Source: Reyranella sp. (GTDB lineage: Bacteria; Pseudomonadota; Alphaproteobacteria; Reyranellales; Reyranellaceae). Taken from it: DNA of 64,000 bases. The position numbers and the translations under genes are program-made. The notes under the pieces are model-generated. The model saw only the letters and a program-made list of their open reading frames with translations, did no database searches and had not been told where the DNA came from. Below are positions 56,822 through 64,000 of the stretch, one piece after another. Every line of letters starts with the position of its first letter. The stretch's first letter is position 1. Location: contig JAIEOV010000055.1 in assembly GCA_019750135.1 (NCBI GenBank), positions 1 through 64,000 on the forward strand, in the 5' to 3' direction.

Positions 56822-59800
56822 TCACGCCAGTGAGATCTGATAGGCCTGTCCGGCGACCCGGACATCAGCGGGACGCCCATTCAGTGTCACGCGCGGCGCC
56901 TCTGCAAGTCCCGAGATCGTGAAGGATCGGGCGGCCTCGCCCTCCTGCCCGCGCTTCAGGACATGGCTGATGTCGCAAGCTTTCTCCCAAGGCCGGTACT
57001 CGACGCGCAGCAGCCCGACCTTGCCATCGGCCTGCAGCACCGCACCGTCGCGGGCCGTGAGGTGGAAGACCTGCAGGTCGGGCAGCGGGTTGTAGCCCAC
57101 CACCGCGCCGCTCAGCGGATCGGCGATCAGATAGGCCTTGCGGCCGGGCTCGGTGACCAGCACGGCGCCTGCCTTCTCCAGCCGTCCGCTGGTGCCCTGC
57201 TGTGCCCAGCTCGTGTCGCGCTCGAGCCCGGCCGCCAGGTACGGCCAGGCGCCGTTCAGCCGCCGGTAGGGGATGGCGCGCTGCTGGGCGCCGGGATCGA
57301 TCGGGAAATGCTCGAGGCTGGTCTGCCTGAAATCGGTCGTGAAGCCCGCTTCCAGAAGGTCGCCGCCGCTGCGATAGACGACGTCGAGCTGGCGCTTGCC
57401 GTCGTTCCAGTCGGCGTTGAGCGTGGCCGCCTCGATGTGACGTACGAAGCCCTCGAAGCTGCCATGCTGCTCCGCGTCGCCCATCTCCAGCACCAGCCCG
57501 CCATAAGTGCGCGTGGTGATCGCCCTGAGGTCGAGGTTCCTGGGCGCGATCGGCTGCCCGCGCCTGAGATTGAATATCGAGATCGTGAGCGCGGGCGCCA
57601 CCATCGCACCGGTCGGCTCGGCCTTGCCGGCGATGCCGGCCGCGATCTCGATCTCGACGTCGCGGCCGAGATCGGACGCGGGCAACGGCAGGATCGCGAG
57701 GTAGCTCACGCCGTCATGTATCAGCATGCGCTGACCCGCTTTCAGGCGATGCGGGAAGGCCTCGATCTTCTTGCCGTCGGCATACAGCGTCCAGGTCCTG
57801 GGCTGCGAGAAGTTCCAGAGCCCGACGACGGTCGCAAGCCGGGTGACGGCCTGGTCGCCCAGTGTTGCCAAGAACTTCTCGAGGTTGGTGTACGGCTTGG
57901 CGAAGATGATGGCGCGGTTGCGGCTCTGGAAGGTGAGGGTCAGGCCGGCCGCATTGGGGACGCCGCCGCTTGTCGTCGTGAGGTCGGGGCCGTTGGCCAC
58001 ATAACGCACCGTGAATGTGCCGAGATCCTCCAGACGCGTCGCAGCCTTGGGCTCGCGCACCCACTGGCCCAAGACAGGGACGGTGTGGCTGCGGATGTCG
58101 GTGCTGGCGAGACCGTGCCAGGCGCCGAGCCAGGCGCGTCGCCACAGCGGCGGCTTGAAGTAGCCGCGGATGGTCTCGGCCGATGTCTCCTCGAACGGCA
58201 CCGGCTTGTCGTCGATCAGCCCCGCCGCCCAGTCCGGCGTCCACGGCGAATGCAGGGTCTGGATGGCTGTGCGTCCCGGCGGGAAGTCGTAGCCCCAGAC
58301 CGGCATGCCCTCGACCGTCGCGTTCGCCGCCTTGTCGAGGTAGTTCGCCGTTCCCTTGCGCGACGAGGCATGCACCGCGCCGTAGACGCCGTCCTGCTCG
58401 ACCAGCACGCCGCTGATGCGCGAGCGGCCCGACGAGGAGACGAAGCGGCGCAGCTTGGGATGATGGACGCTGACAAGCATCTCCATGGTGCGGTCGACCA
58501 GGATGCGGCCCATCAGCCGGTCGATCGGCAGCGGCGCGTAGTCGGCGAACATCTTCTGCGCGCTGAGTGTGATCGAGAGATAGTAGTGGTCGAGCATCTC
58601 CTGCGACGTGCCGTCCAGGAACGCCCAGAAGCGCAGCGGCAGCATCTCCAGCCCATGCCGTCCGTCGGCCATCGGATGGGCGCCGTCGATTATGGCGCCG
58701 CCAAGCAGAGCGCCCATGGCGGCAGTGTGGTTGAAGTTCTGGGTGCTGACCGCGAAGTTGTAGCCGTCGCGGAAGAACGACGCGCGGCCGCGCCAGTCGT
58801 GATTGCGCCGCCAGTAATCGATGGCGTCGGGGCTCTGCGGATGGACGAAGGCGCTGGTCTCGAGGTCGGGCTGCAGCCAGGCCCGCCAGTAGTTCTTCAT
58901 GTGGTCCTGGACCGGCGCCGGCAGCAGGTCGCGGTAGATGTGCCAGACCAGGAGCTCGTCGGCGATGCTCCAGCCCACCCAGTAGCGCGGCGGCATCGCC
59001 AGCACCTCGCGCAGCCGGCTTTGGTAGGCCTTGTATCCTTCTTCGCCCGCGACATTGGACCAGTTGCTGACCTGATCGCCGCCGACCTTCTGCAGTTCGC
59101 CGACGCGTGCGCGCTGCCATGCGAGCTGCGAGTCGGCCCGTCCCTGCAGGCCGGGTGCGAGGACGCGTGTCGCCCGCTCGACGATCTCCTGCGGCGTGAA
59201 CATCAGCGCGGTCGGTCGCGAACCGTCGGCCGTCAGCAGCGCCTTGCGGTCGAGCCGCGCCGGCACGGTGGCGGCGACGGTGCCGCCGCCCGTGATCGGC
59301 CGGCACGTCAGGACCAGGCGCGGATTGGTGAAGCGAAGCCCATGGCCGCCGGTCGGCATGGCCCATTCGTAGGCATCGGCCTGGCGATAGCGCGAATCGT
59401 AGGTCTCGACCTTGCGCAGCAGGAACCCGCACTGTTCGAGCGACAGCAAGCGAGCACCGGCCTCCTTGGCCAAAACGTCGGATGCCAGCAGGCGGGTGAT
59501 GTCGAAGCGCGCCTCTCGCGCCGACACTGACAGCTCCTGCGGCTCCAGCAGGTCGCCATGGCGGTCGCGCTCGGGATCGGTCGCACCATAGCGTGCCCAG
59601 TAGCGGCGGCCGTTGACGCTGGCATTGAAGGTGGGGCCCGTCGCCTTGTCGGCCATCCACGGCCGCCGCAGGGGCCAGGCGCGGACATGCCAAGTGGGCG
59701 GGTCCTCGGTCCATAGCTTCTTGCCCAACCCGTCACGACAAGTGTAGCCGGTCGGTACGATCTCATAGCCGTCGTACTGCAAGGCCAGTTCCGCCTTGAG

Positions 59801-60061
59801 CAGGACCTTTCCCTTGCGCAGCAGGATGGCGATGGCGTCGGCTGCGCCGGGAAAGCGCAGCAGCACCGAGCGATGCACGGCATCGACGGTGCGACCGCCC
59901 ATGATCGGCGTATCCCAGTCGCGTCCATCGATGGTCGCGGTCTCGCTGTCAGTGATATCGAACAGGTCCTCGCCGCGTGCTTGCACTGACGACGGCAGGG
60001 CGCTCGCACCTGCTGCAGCGGCAGTGCGCAGGAACATTGCCCGGGTCAGTCGAAGGGTCAT
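56822..60061 (-). CDS. Large secreted protein of unknown function (1079 aa), possible polysaccharide-active enzyme
   Basis: 1079 residues. A leader (M-T-L-R-L-T-R-A-M-F-L-R-T-A-A-A-A-G) suggests export. Residues about 35-190 look like a DNRLRE/CBM-type beta-sandwich. The middle (about 320-560) is Trp-, Tyr- and His-rich and helical, with N-F-A-V-S-T-Q-N-F-N-H-T and F-L-D-G-T-S-Q-E-M-L-D-H-Y-Y, reminiscent of alpha/alpha-toroid heparinase or alginate-lyase folds. The last 400 residues are beta-rich. I could not place it in a named family. It is followed one base later by the exported aldo/keto reductase. Confidence 0.7.
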   Translation of the reverse strand: MTLRLTRAMFLRTAAAAGASALPSSVQARGEDLFDITDSETATIDGRDWDTPIMGGRTVDAVHRSVLLRFPGAADAIAILLRKGKVLLKAELALQYDGYEIVPTGYTCRDGLGKKLWTEDPPTWHVRAWPLRRPWMADKATGPTFNASVNGRRYWARYGATDPERDRHGDLLEPQELSVSAREARFDITRLLASDVLAKEAGARLLSLEQCGFLLRKVETYDSRYRQADAYEWAMPTGGHGLRFTNPRLVLTCRPITGGGTVAATVPARLDRKALLTADGSRPTALMFTPQEIVERATRVLAPGLQGRADSQLAWQRARVGELQKVGGDQVSNWSNVAGEEGYKAYQSRLREVLAMPPRYWVGWSIADELLVWHIYRDLLPAPVQDHMKNYWRAWLQPDLETSAFVHPQSPDAIDYWRRNHDWRGRASFFRDGYNFAVSTQNFNHTAAMGALLGGAIIDGAHPMADGRHGLEMLPLRFWAFLDGTSQEMLDHYYLSITLSAQKMFADYAPLPIDRLMGRILVDRTMEMLVSVHHPKLRRFVSSSGRSRISGVLVEQDGVYGAVHASSRKGTANYLDKAANATVEGMPVWGYDFPPGRTAIQTLHSPWTPDWAAGLIDDKPVPFEETSAETIRGYFKPPLWRRAWLGAWHGLASTDIRSHTVPVLGQWVREPKAATRLEDLGTFTVRYVANGPDLTTTSGGVPNAAGLTLTFQSRNRAIIFAKPYTNLEKFLATLGDQAVTRLATVVGLWNFSQPRTWTLYADGKKIEAFPHRLKAGQRMLIHDGVSYLAILPLPASDLGRDVEIEIAAGIAGKAEPTGAMVAPALTISIFNLRRGQPIAPRNLDLRAITTRTYGGLVLEMGDAEQHGSFEGFVRHIEAATLNADWNDGKRQLDVVYRSGGDLLEAGFTTDFRQTSLEHFPIDPGAQQRAIPYRRLNGAWPYLAAGLERDTSWAQQGTSGRLEKAGAVLVTEPGRKAYLIADPLSGAVVGYNPLPDLQVFHLTARDGAVLQADGKVGLLRVEYRPWEKACDISHVLKRGQEGEAARSFTISGLAEAPRVTLNGRPADVRVAGQAYQISLA

Positions 60062-60235
60062 CTCATGTTCATTGTTTCGTCATGTCGACGACAGCGCCAG
60101 AGCGTAAAAAATCCAGCCGCCATATTGATGCCGTACGAGCGTTATTTGCTCGCTGTACCGAGAGATTCGGCAGCCTTCGCCATTGCCTGATCGTCGCATC
60201 ATGACCATGTAGAGATCGAGCAGGAGGTTCAGCCT

Positions 60236-60496
60236 ATGATGCAGCCCATCGCCGAACCATTCGTCGTTGAAGTGTGGGGCAAGCTCGCCGGCGTCGTCCT
60301 GAAAGAGGGCGGTGCGTTCCGCTTCCATGCCGTCGCTCCGCCGTTCCGCGAGCTCGATGGCGCGGAGTTCTCCATCCCCGGCTTTGCCCGGCTGGCTGCG
60401 GCGCGGCTCGATCCTCATACGCGTGACCCTCATACCCTCGATGGCGGTCGTTCCTTGGGCAGCGCCAGCCATTCGGCCAGCAGCTTGCCGTTGTGA
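60236..60496 (+). CDS. Small conserved-looking protein (86 aa)
   Basis: Starts at ATG 60236 after a perfect AGGAGG (60222-60227) with an eight-base spacer, the best ribosome site in this region. The body reads F-V-V-E-V-W-G-K-L-A-G-V-V-L, then G-A-F-R-F-H-A-V and L-D-G-A-E-F, a short beta-rich unit that I recall from small proteins in Rhizobiales. Function unknown. The last 22 codons overlap the end of the WYL regulator gene on the other strand and look low-complexity. Confidence 0.6.
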   Translation: MMQPIAEPFVVEVWGKLAGVVLKEGGAFRFHAVAPPFRELDGAEFSIPGFARLAAARLDPHTRDPHTLDGGRSLGSASHSASSLPL

Positions 60497-61125
60497 TCCT
60501 GGAAGTGCGCCGCCAGCAGGCGTGAGCTGGCGATGCGCTCGACGCGGAAGTTGCGCAGGTCCTTTCTCAGCTCGCACCAGGCGCCCACCAGGCTGACATC
60601 GACGTAATAGGCCATGGCCAGCGGCCAGATCGTGCGCCGCGTGCGACGGCGTTTCTCGTCGACATAGACGATGCGCAGCTTGCGCCGGTCGCGGATTGCG
60701 GCACGCATGTGCGCCATTTCGACCTTCGGTGCAACAGCATCGCCGCGCGACACATAGACCGGCGCATCGGCGACATGGCCGCGCAGGCTTTCCGGCAAGA
60801 CCACGGTCACCTTGTCGAGTACGCGTGCCGCCGCATGTTGCAATTCGGAGTCGCGCACGCGCTGCACCATGCGCGCACCCACCGCGATCGCCTCGATCTC
60901 GTCGATGGTGAACATCAGGGGCGGCAGGTCGAAGCCCTTGCGCAGCACGTAGCCCAGGCCGGGCGCCCCCTCGATCGGCACGCGCCGCGCCTGCAGGGTC
61001 GCCACGTCGCGATAGATCGTGCGCACCGTGACTTCCAGTTCCTCGGCAAGCGCCGCCGCGGTCACCGGCTTCCTGGCGGTGCGGAGGACCTGGATGACGT
61101 CGAACAGGCGATCGGCGCGGCGCAT
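60430..61125 (-). CDS. YafY-type transcriptional regulator (HTH + WYL)
   Basis: 231 residues. The N-terminal winged helix (R-R-A-D-R-L-F-D-V-I-Q-V-L, then L-A-E-E-L-E-V-T-V-R-T-I-Y-R-D) is the HTH_11 type. The WYL domain from about residue 140 has I-V-Y-V-D-E-K-R-R-R and W-P-L-A-M-A-Y-Y-V-D-V-S-L-V-G-A-W-C-E-L-R. Such regulators sense nucleic acid or small ligands. A perfect 10-bp dyad lies four bases upstream of its start and before the divergent DMT gene, so autoregulation and control of the transporter are likely. Confidence 0.92.
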   Translation of the reverse strand: MRRADRLFDVIQVLRTARKPVTAAALAEELEVTVRTIYRDVATLQARRVPIEGAPGLGYVLRKGFDLPPLMFTIDEIEAIAVGARMVQRVRDSELQHAAARVLDKVTVVLPESLRGHVADAPVYVSRGDAVAPKVEMAHMRAAIRDRRKLRIVYVDEKRRRTRRTIWPLAMAYYVDVSLVGAWCELRKDLRNFRVERIASSRLLAAHFQDHNGKLLAEWLALPKERPPSRV

Positions 61126-61128
61126 GCT

Positions 61129-61154
61129 GCTCCTGACATAACGCTGTCAGGAGC
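61129..61154. promoter_or_regulatory. WYL-regulator operator dyad
   Basis: GCTCCTGACA (61129-61138) and TGTCAGGAGC (61145-61154) are perfect inverse copies across a six-base centre. The dyad lies between the divergent WYL regulator (start 61125) and DMT transporter (start 61175). CCTGACA-N6-TGTCAGG arrangements are usual for YafY-like regulators, as I recall them. Confidence 0.75.
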
Positions 61155-61174
61155 GCTCCGCTAGGGTCTTCGCC

Positions 61175-62068
61175 ATGAGCATAGCAGCGGATGGCGTCAT
61201 GACGCGGCGCGAGGCGGCGCCCCCATGGCACGGCACGGTCGTGGTGCTGCTGTCGGCCTTCGCCTTCAGCACTGCCGGCCTGTTCACCCGCCTGGTCGAG
61301 ACCGACGTCTGGACCATGCTGTTCTGGCGCGGCCTGTTCGGCGGACTGCTGATCGCGGCCTATGTCCTGTGGCGCGACGGCGCCGGCACGGTGGCCGCGA
61401 TCCGTCGCATCGGCCGGCCCGGCCTGGTCGCGGCCGGCTGCTCGACCGCGGCCACCATCTGCTTCATCAACGCCTTGCGCGAGACCTCGGTGGCCGACGT
61501 GCTGGTGATCAACGCCACCGCGCCGTTCACCACTGCGGCCATGGCGTGGGCGTGGACCGGCGCGCGCGAGCGGCGCACCACCTTGCTGGCGAGCGCCGTG
61601 GCGCTGCTGGGCGTCGTCGTCATGGTCGTGCCCACGCTCGGAACCGGCCGGCTGCTGGGCAACCTGCTGGCCTTCGCCATGACCGTCCTGATCTCGGGCA
61701 TGATGGTGGTGATGCGGCATCACCGCGATGTCGACATGCTGCCGGCGGCGTCGCTGTCGGCCTTCCTGTGCGCCCTGGTCGTGTGGCCGTGGGCATCGCC
61801 CCTGGGGGTGACCGTTACGGACTTCGGCTGGCTGGTCCTGTTCGGCACGACGCAGTTCGGGCTCGGCCAGCTCCTGCTCACCATCGGTCTGCGCTCGGTG
61901 TCGGCGACGCGCTCGGCCCTGATCGGCGCGCTCGAGACGCCGCTGGCGCCGGCCATCGTCTGGATCGTTCTGGGCGAGGTACCGGCCGTCATGACCGGCA
62001 TCGGCGGCGCCATCGTGCTTGCGGCCGTGGTCGGTGATCTACTGGCAACCTGGGAGAGGCCGCGATGA
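61175..62068 (+). CDS. DMT superfamily (EamA) transporter
   Basis: 297 residues with ten helices in two EamA halves. The first helix has F-A-F-S-T-A-G-L-F-T-R, and the later repeat ends with G-A-L-E-T-P-L-A-P-A-I-V-W-I, an EamA signature. It exports or imports metabolites such as amino acids across the inner membrane; substrate unknown. The stop overlaps the RidA ATG (ATGA at 62065-62068), and the WYL dyad lies upstream, so this operon is probably regulated by that protein. Confidence 0.9.
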   Translation: MSIAADGVMTRREAAPPWHGTVVVLLSAFAFSTAGLFTRLVETDVWTMLFWRGLFGGLLIAAYVLWRDGAGTVAAIRRIGRPGLVAAGCSTAATICFINALRETSVADVLVINATAPFTTAAMAWAWTGARERRTTLLASAVALLGVVVMVVPTLGTGRLLGNLLAFAMTVLISGMMVVMRHHRDVDMLPAASLSAFLCALVVWPWASPLGVTVTDFGWLVLFGTTQFGLGQLLLTIGLRSVSATRSALIGALETPLAPAIVWIVLGEVPAVMTGIGGAIVLAAVVGDLLATWERPR

Positions 62069-62528
62069 CTGCCGAGCAACGTGTGAAGGAGCTCGGCCTC
62101 GACCTGCCACCGCCCCCCCCCCAGCCGCCGGCAACTACGTGGCCGGCGTGCAGACCGGCGATCTCCTGTTTCTCTCGGGCTGCGGCCCGCAGCGCACCGA
62201 CGGCAGCTATGTGCGGGGCAGGCTCGGCGCCGACCTCGATGTCGCGCAGGGCTATGATGCGGCGCGCGTCGCAGGCCTCGCCATGCTCTCGCGCATCCGC
62301 CAGCTCGCGGGCTCGCTCGATCGCGTGGCCCGTGTCATCAAAGTGCTGGGCATGGTCAACGCGGCGCCCGACTTCATCGAGCAGCCCAAGGTGATCAACG
62401 GCTTCTCGGATCTCATGGTCGAGGTCTTTGGCGAGGCTGGGCGTGGCGCGCGTGCCGCCGTCGGCATGTCGACCTTGAGCGGCGGCATGGCGATCGAGAT
62501 CGAGATGGTGGTCGAGCTCAAGCCGTGA
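62065..62528 (+). CDS. RidA/YjgF family protein with a frameshift in a poly-C run
   Basis: ATG 62065 starts M-T-A-E-Q-R-V-K-E-L-G-L-D-L-P-P-P-P, the usual RidA start, but the rest (G-N-Y-V-A-G-V-Q-T-G-D-L-L-F-L-S-G-C-G, then G-R-G-A-R-A-A-V-G-M-S-T-L) is in another frame. The switch lies in ten consecutive C after a G (62113-62122). Eleven or eight C would restore one frame. RidA enzymes hydrolyse reactive enamines/imines to ammonia and keto acids. The gene may be broken, read by -1 slippage, or a sequencing miscall. It is coupled to the DMT gene. Confidence 0.7.
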
Positions 62529-62600
62529 TGCGGAAGGCGAGGAGTCGCCTCCGCCGCTCGACGCGCTAGATTATCGGTTCTGTATCGATGGAGGACACCG

Positions 62601-63155
62601 GTGATCAAGCGCAAGCAGCGCATTCCCATGCGCGATCTCTCGACCATGCCCGCGGAGGACCGCGCTAATGTCGAGAAGAACGCCATGAACGGCGAGGTCT
62701 TCAACATCTTCAAGGTGCTGGCGCATCATCCGCAGCTCGTGAAGCGTTGGACGCCGTTCGCCGGTCATATCCTCAGCAAGCAAACCCTGCCGTTCCGCGA
62801 CCGCGAGCTCCTGATCCTGCGCATCGGCTGGCTGAACCAGGCCGAGTACGAGTTCGCCCAGCACGAGCTCATCGCCAGGCGCGGCGGCGTCTCCGACGAG
62901 GACATCGCGCGTCTCAAGGAAGGACCCAAGGCCAAGGGCTGGAGCGAGCATGAATCGGCGCTGCTGCAGGTCGCCGACGATCTCCACGAGAACTCCGTCG
63001 TCTCCGACGCGACCTGGGCAACACTCTCGAAGAAGTATTCGACCGAGCAGCTGATGGACGCGGTCTTCACCGTCGGCCAGTACAATCTGGTGTCGTGGGC
63101 GCTGAATAGCTTTGGTGTGCCGCTCGACGATTTTTTGCCGAAAAGCGGGCCTTAG
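62601..63155 (+). CDS. Carboxymuconolactone decarboxylase family protein
   Basis: 184 residues from GTG 62601 after a GGAGG site. The sequence has the CMD helical fold, with P-F-R-D-R-E-L-L-I-L-R-I-G-W and a Y-E-F-A-Q-H-E-L segment where the His could act in proton transfer. It lacks the AhpD-type CxxC, so it is not a peroxidase of that kind. Members act on gamma-carboxymuconolactone or related lactones. It stands alone between the RidA gene and the Bug gene; its specific role is unknown. Confidence 0.88.
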   Translation: MIKRKQRIPMRDLSTMPAEDRANVEKNAMNGEVFNIFKVLAHHPQLVKRWTPFAGHILSKQTLPFRDRELLILRIGWLNQAEYEFAQHELIARRGGVSDEDIARLKEGPKAKGWSEHESALLQVADDLHENSVVSDATWATLSKKYSTEQLMDAVFTVGQYNLVSWALNSFGVPLDDFLPKSGP

Positions 63156-63181
63156 GCTGAACTGTCCGGTAGAGTAGTTGG

Positions 63182-64000
63182 ATGAATACAACCCGACGTC
63201 GAGATTTTCTCGGCGGCGCTGCCGCGCTTGCCGCTCTACCCCTCTCGGCGCGTGCCCAGGCGGGCCCGACCCGCATCCTGGTCGGCTCGTCGCCCGGCGG
63301 CGGCCAGGACATGGTCGCCCGCATGGTCGCGGAGAAGCTCAACGGAGGTCCGATCGGCGCGGTCATCGTCGACAACAAGCCCGGCGCCAGCGGCATGATC
63401 GCCGCCGACCTGCTGGCGAAGGCGCCGGCCGACGGAACGACGCTGATGTCGGCCACGCAGACAGCCTATGCGGTCGCCCCGCAGCTCTACAAGAACGTCG
63501 GCTTCGACGCGCAACGCGACGTGACGGGGGTGGCCATGCTGGGCTTCAACCCGTTCGTTCTCGTCGTCCATCCCTCGTTCGAGGCGAAGACGCTCCAGGA
63601 GCTGCTCGACCTGGCCCGGGCCAAGCCTGGAACCCTCAATTACGGCTCGGGTGGCGTCGGCAGCGCGCCGCACATGGTCGTCGAGCTGCTGCAGCTCAAT
63701 GCCGGCATCAAGCTCGTGCATGTGCCCTATCGTGGCGAGGCCCCCGCGGTGGCGGATGTGCTGGCCCGGCAGATCGCCCTCACGTTCAACAACGTCGCGG
63801 TCGTGGCCGGCCACGTGAAGTCGGGCGCCTTACGCGCCCTCGCCGTGACCTCGCCGAAGCGGCTGGAGCTGCTGCCCGACGTGCCGACGATGGCCGAAGC
63901 GGGCGTGCCCGATGTCGAGGTCGAGACCTGGTTCGCGCTCACCGCGCCCAAGGCCACGCCGCGCGACATCGTGCGCGGGTTGAACGCCGAGGTGGTGAAG
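63182..64000 (+). CDS. Bug/TctC family receptor, N-terminal part
   Basis: ATG 63182 opens a frame that runs off the window after 273 codons. A Tat-like leader (T-R-R-R-D-F-L-G-G) ends near A-R-A-Q, then I-L-V-G-S-S-P-G-G-G-Q-D, K-P-G-A-S-G-M-I and V-P-Y-R-G-E-A-P, the Bug-fold landmarks. It is the third such receptor in the window and has no permease beside it. It begins 26 bases after the CMD gene, so co-transcription is possible. Confidence 0.92.
   Translation, partial: MNTTRRRDFLGGAAALAALPLSARAQAGPTRILVGSSPGGGQDMVARMVAEKLNGGPIGAVIVDNKPGASGMIAADLLAKAPADGTTLMSATQTAYAVAPQLYKNVGFDAQRDVTGVAMLGFNPFVLVVHPSFEAKTLQELLDLARAKPGTLNYGSGGVGSAPHMVVELLQLNAGIKLVHVPYRGEAPAVADVLARQIALTFNNVAVVAGHVKSGALRALAVTSPKRLELLPDVPTMAEAGVPDVEVETWFALTAPKATPRDIVRGLNAEVVK

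Overview
This is a high-GC window, consistent with a free-living alphaproteobacterium. Gene content resembles Reyranella and related soil or freshwater lineages: several orphan Bug/TctC-type binding proteins, CaiB/BaiF CoA-transferases, a Yej peptide importer, an RND operon, and a TPP riboswitch ahead of thiC. The genus is an inference from gene content, not a measurement. No rRNA, tRNA, CRISPR array, transposase or prophage gene was recognised.

Layout. 1-2430: tail of a TauD-type dioxygenase, a palindromic repeat island, a CoA-transferase, and a decayed SGNH-hydrolase gene. 2545-5783: amidohydrolase, a small beta-barrel protein, a small unknown protein and a LysE exporter. 5823-8746: three overlapping genes for membrane-anchored proteins, facing a polytopic membrane protein; function unknown. 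8759-13526: glutathione transferase, leucyl aminopeptidase, TauE exporter, 2-hydroxyacid dehydrogenase and a TAXI binding protein. 13617-19408: yejA-yejB-yejE-yejF, with a nested palindrome island between yejA and yejB. 19491-23702: Bug protein, then a GrdB-like gene with an in-frame TGA, a second palindrome island, a CoA-transferase and a transglutaminase. 23836-26474: a sugar-type binding protein and a CHASE3 histidine kinase. 26514-34970: a 2818-residue autotransporter adhesin with exact 192-bp repeats. 35282-40949: AraC regulator, TPP riboswitch and thiC, a porin and a hydratase. 41357-50682: four-gene RND efflux operon. 51032-54416: AtuA/DUF4387/Bug operon divergent from a GntR regulator, with an operator between them. 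54427-64000: dinB, a GIY-YIG nuclease inside an inverted repeat, an aldo/keto reductase, a 1079-residue secreted protein, a WYL regulator with its dyad, a DMT transporter, a frameshifted RidA gene, a CMD protein and a truncated Bug gene.

The strongest discovery is at 20577-21503. One continuous reading frame is interrupted only by TGA at 21105-21107. This TGA sits exactly where the GrdB-like family has a redox Cys/Sec (UxxC). It is followed 18 nt later by a perfect 8-bp stem with a GTG loop, which fits the bacterial SECIS rule. I read this as a genuine selenoprotein that ordinary gene calling would split in two. Other notable items are palindromes with compensatory stems around a fixed CTCCAG core, the three-gene membrane cluster, the riboswitch with an RBS-sequestering hairpin, and clean operator dyads at the GntR and WYL loci.
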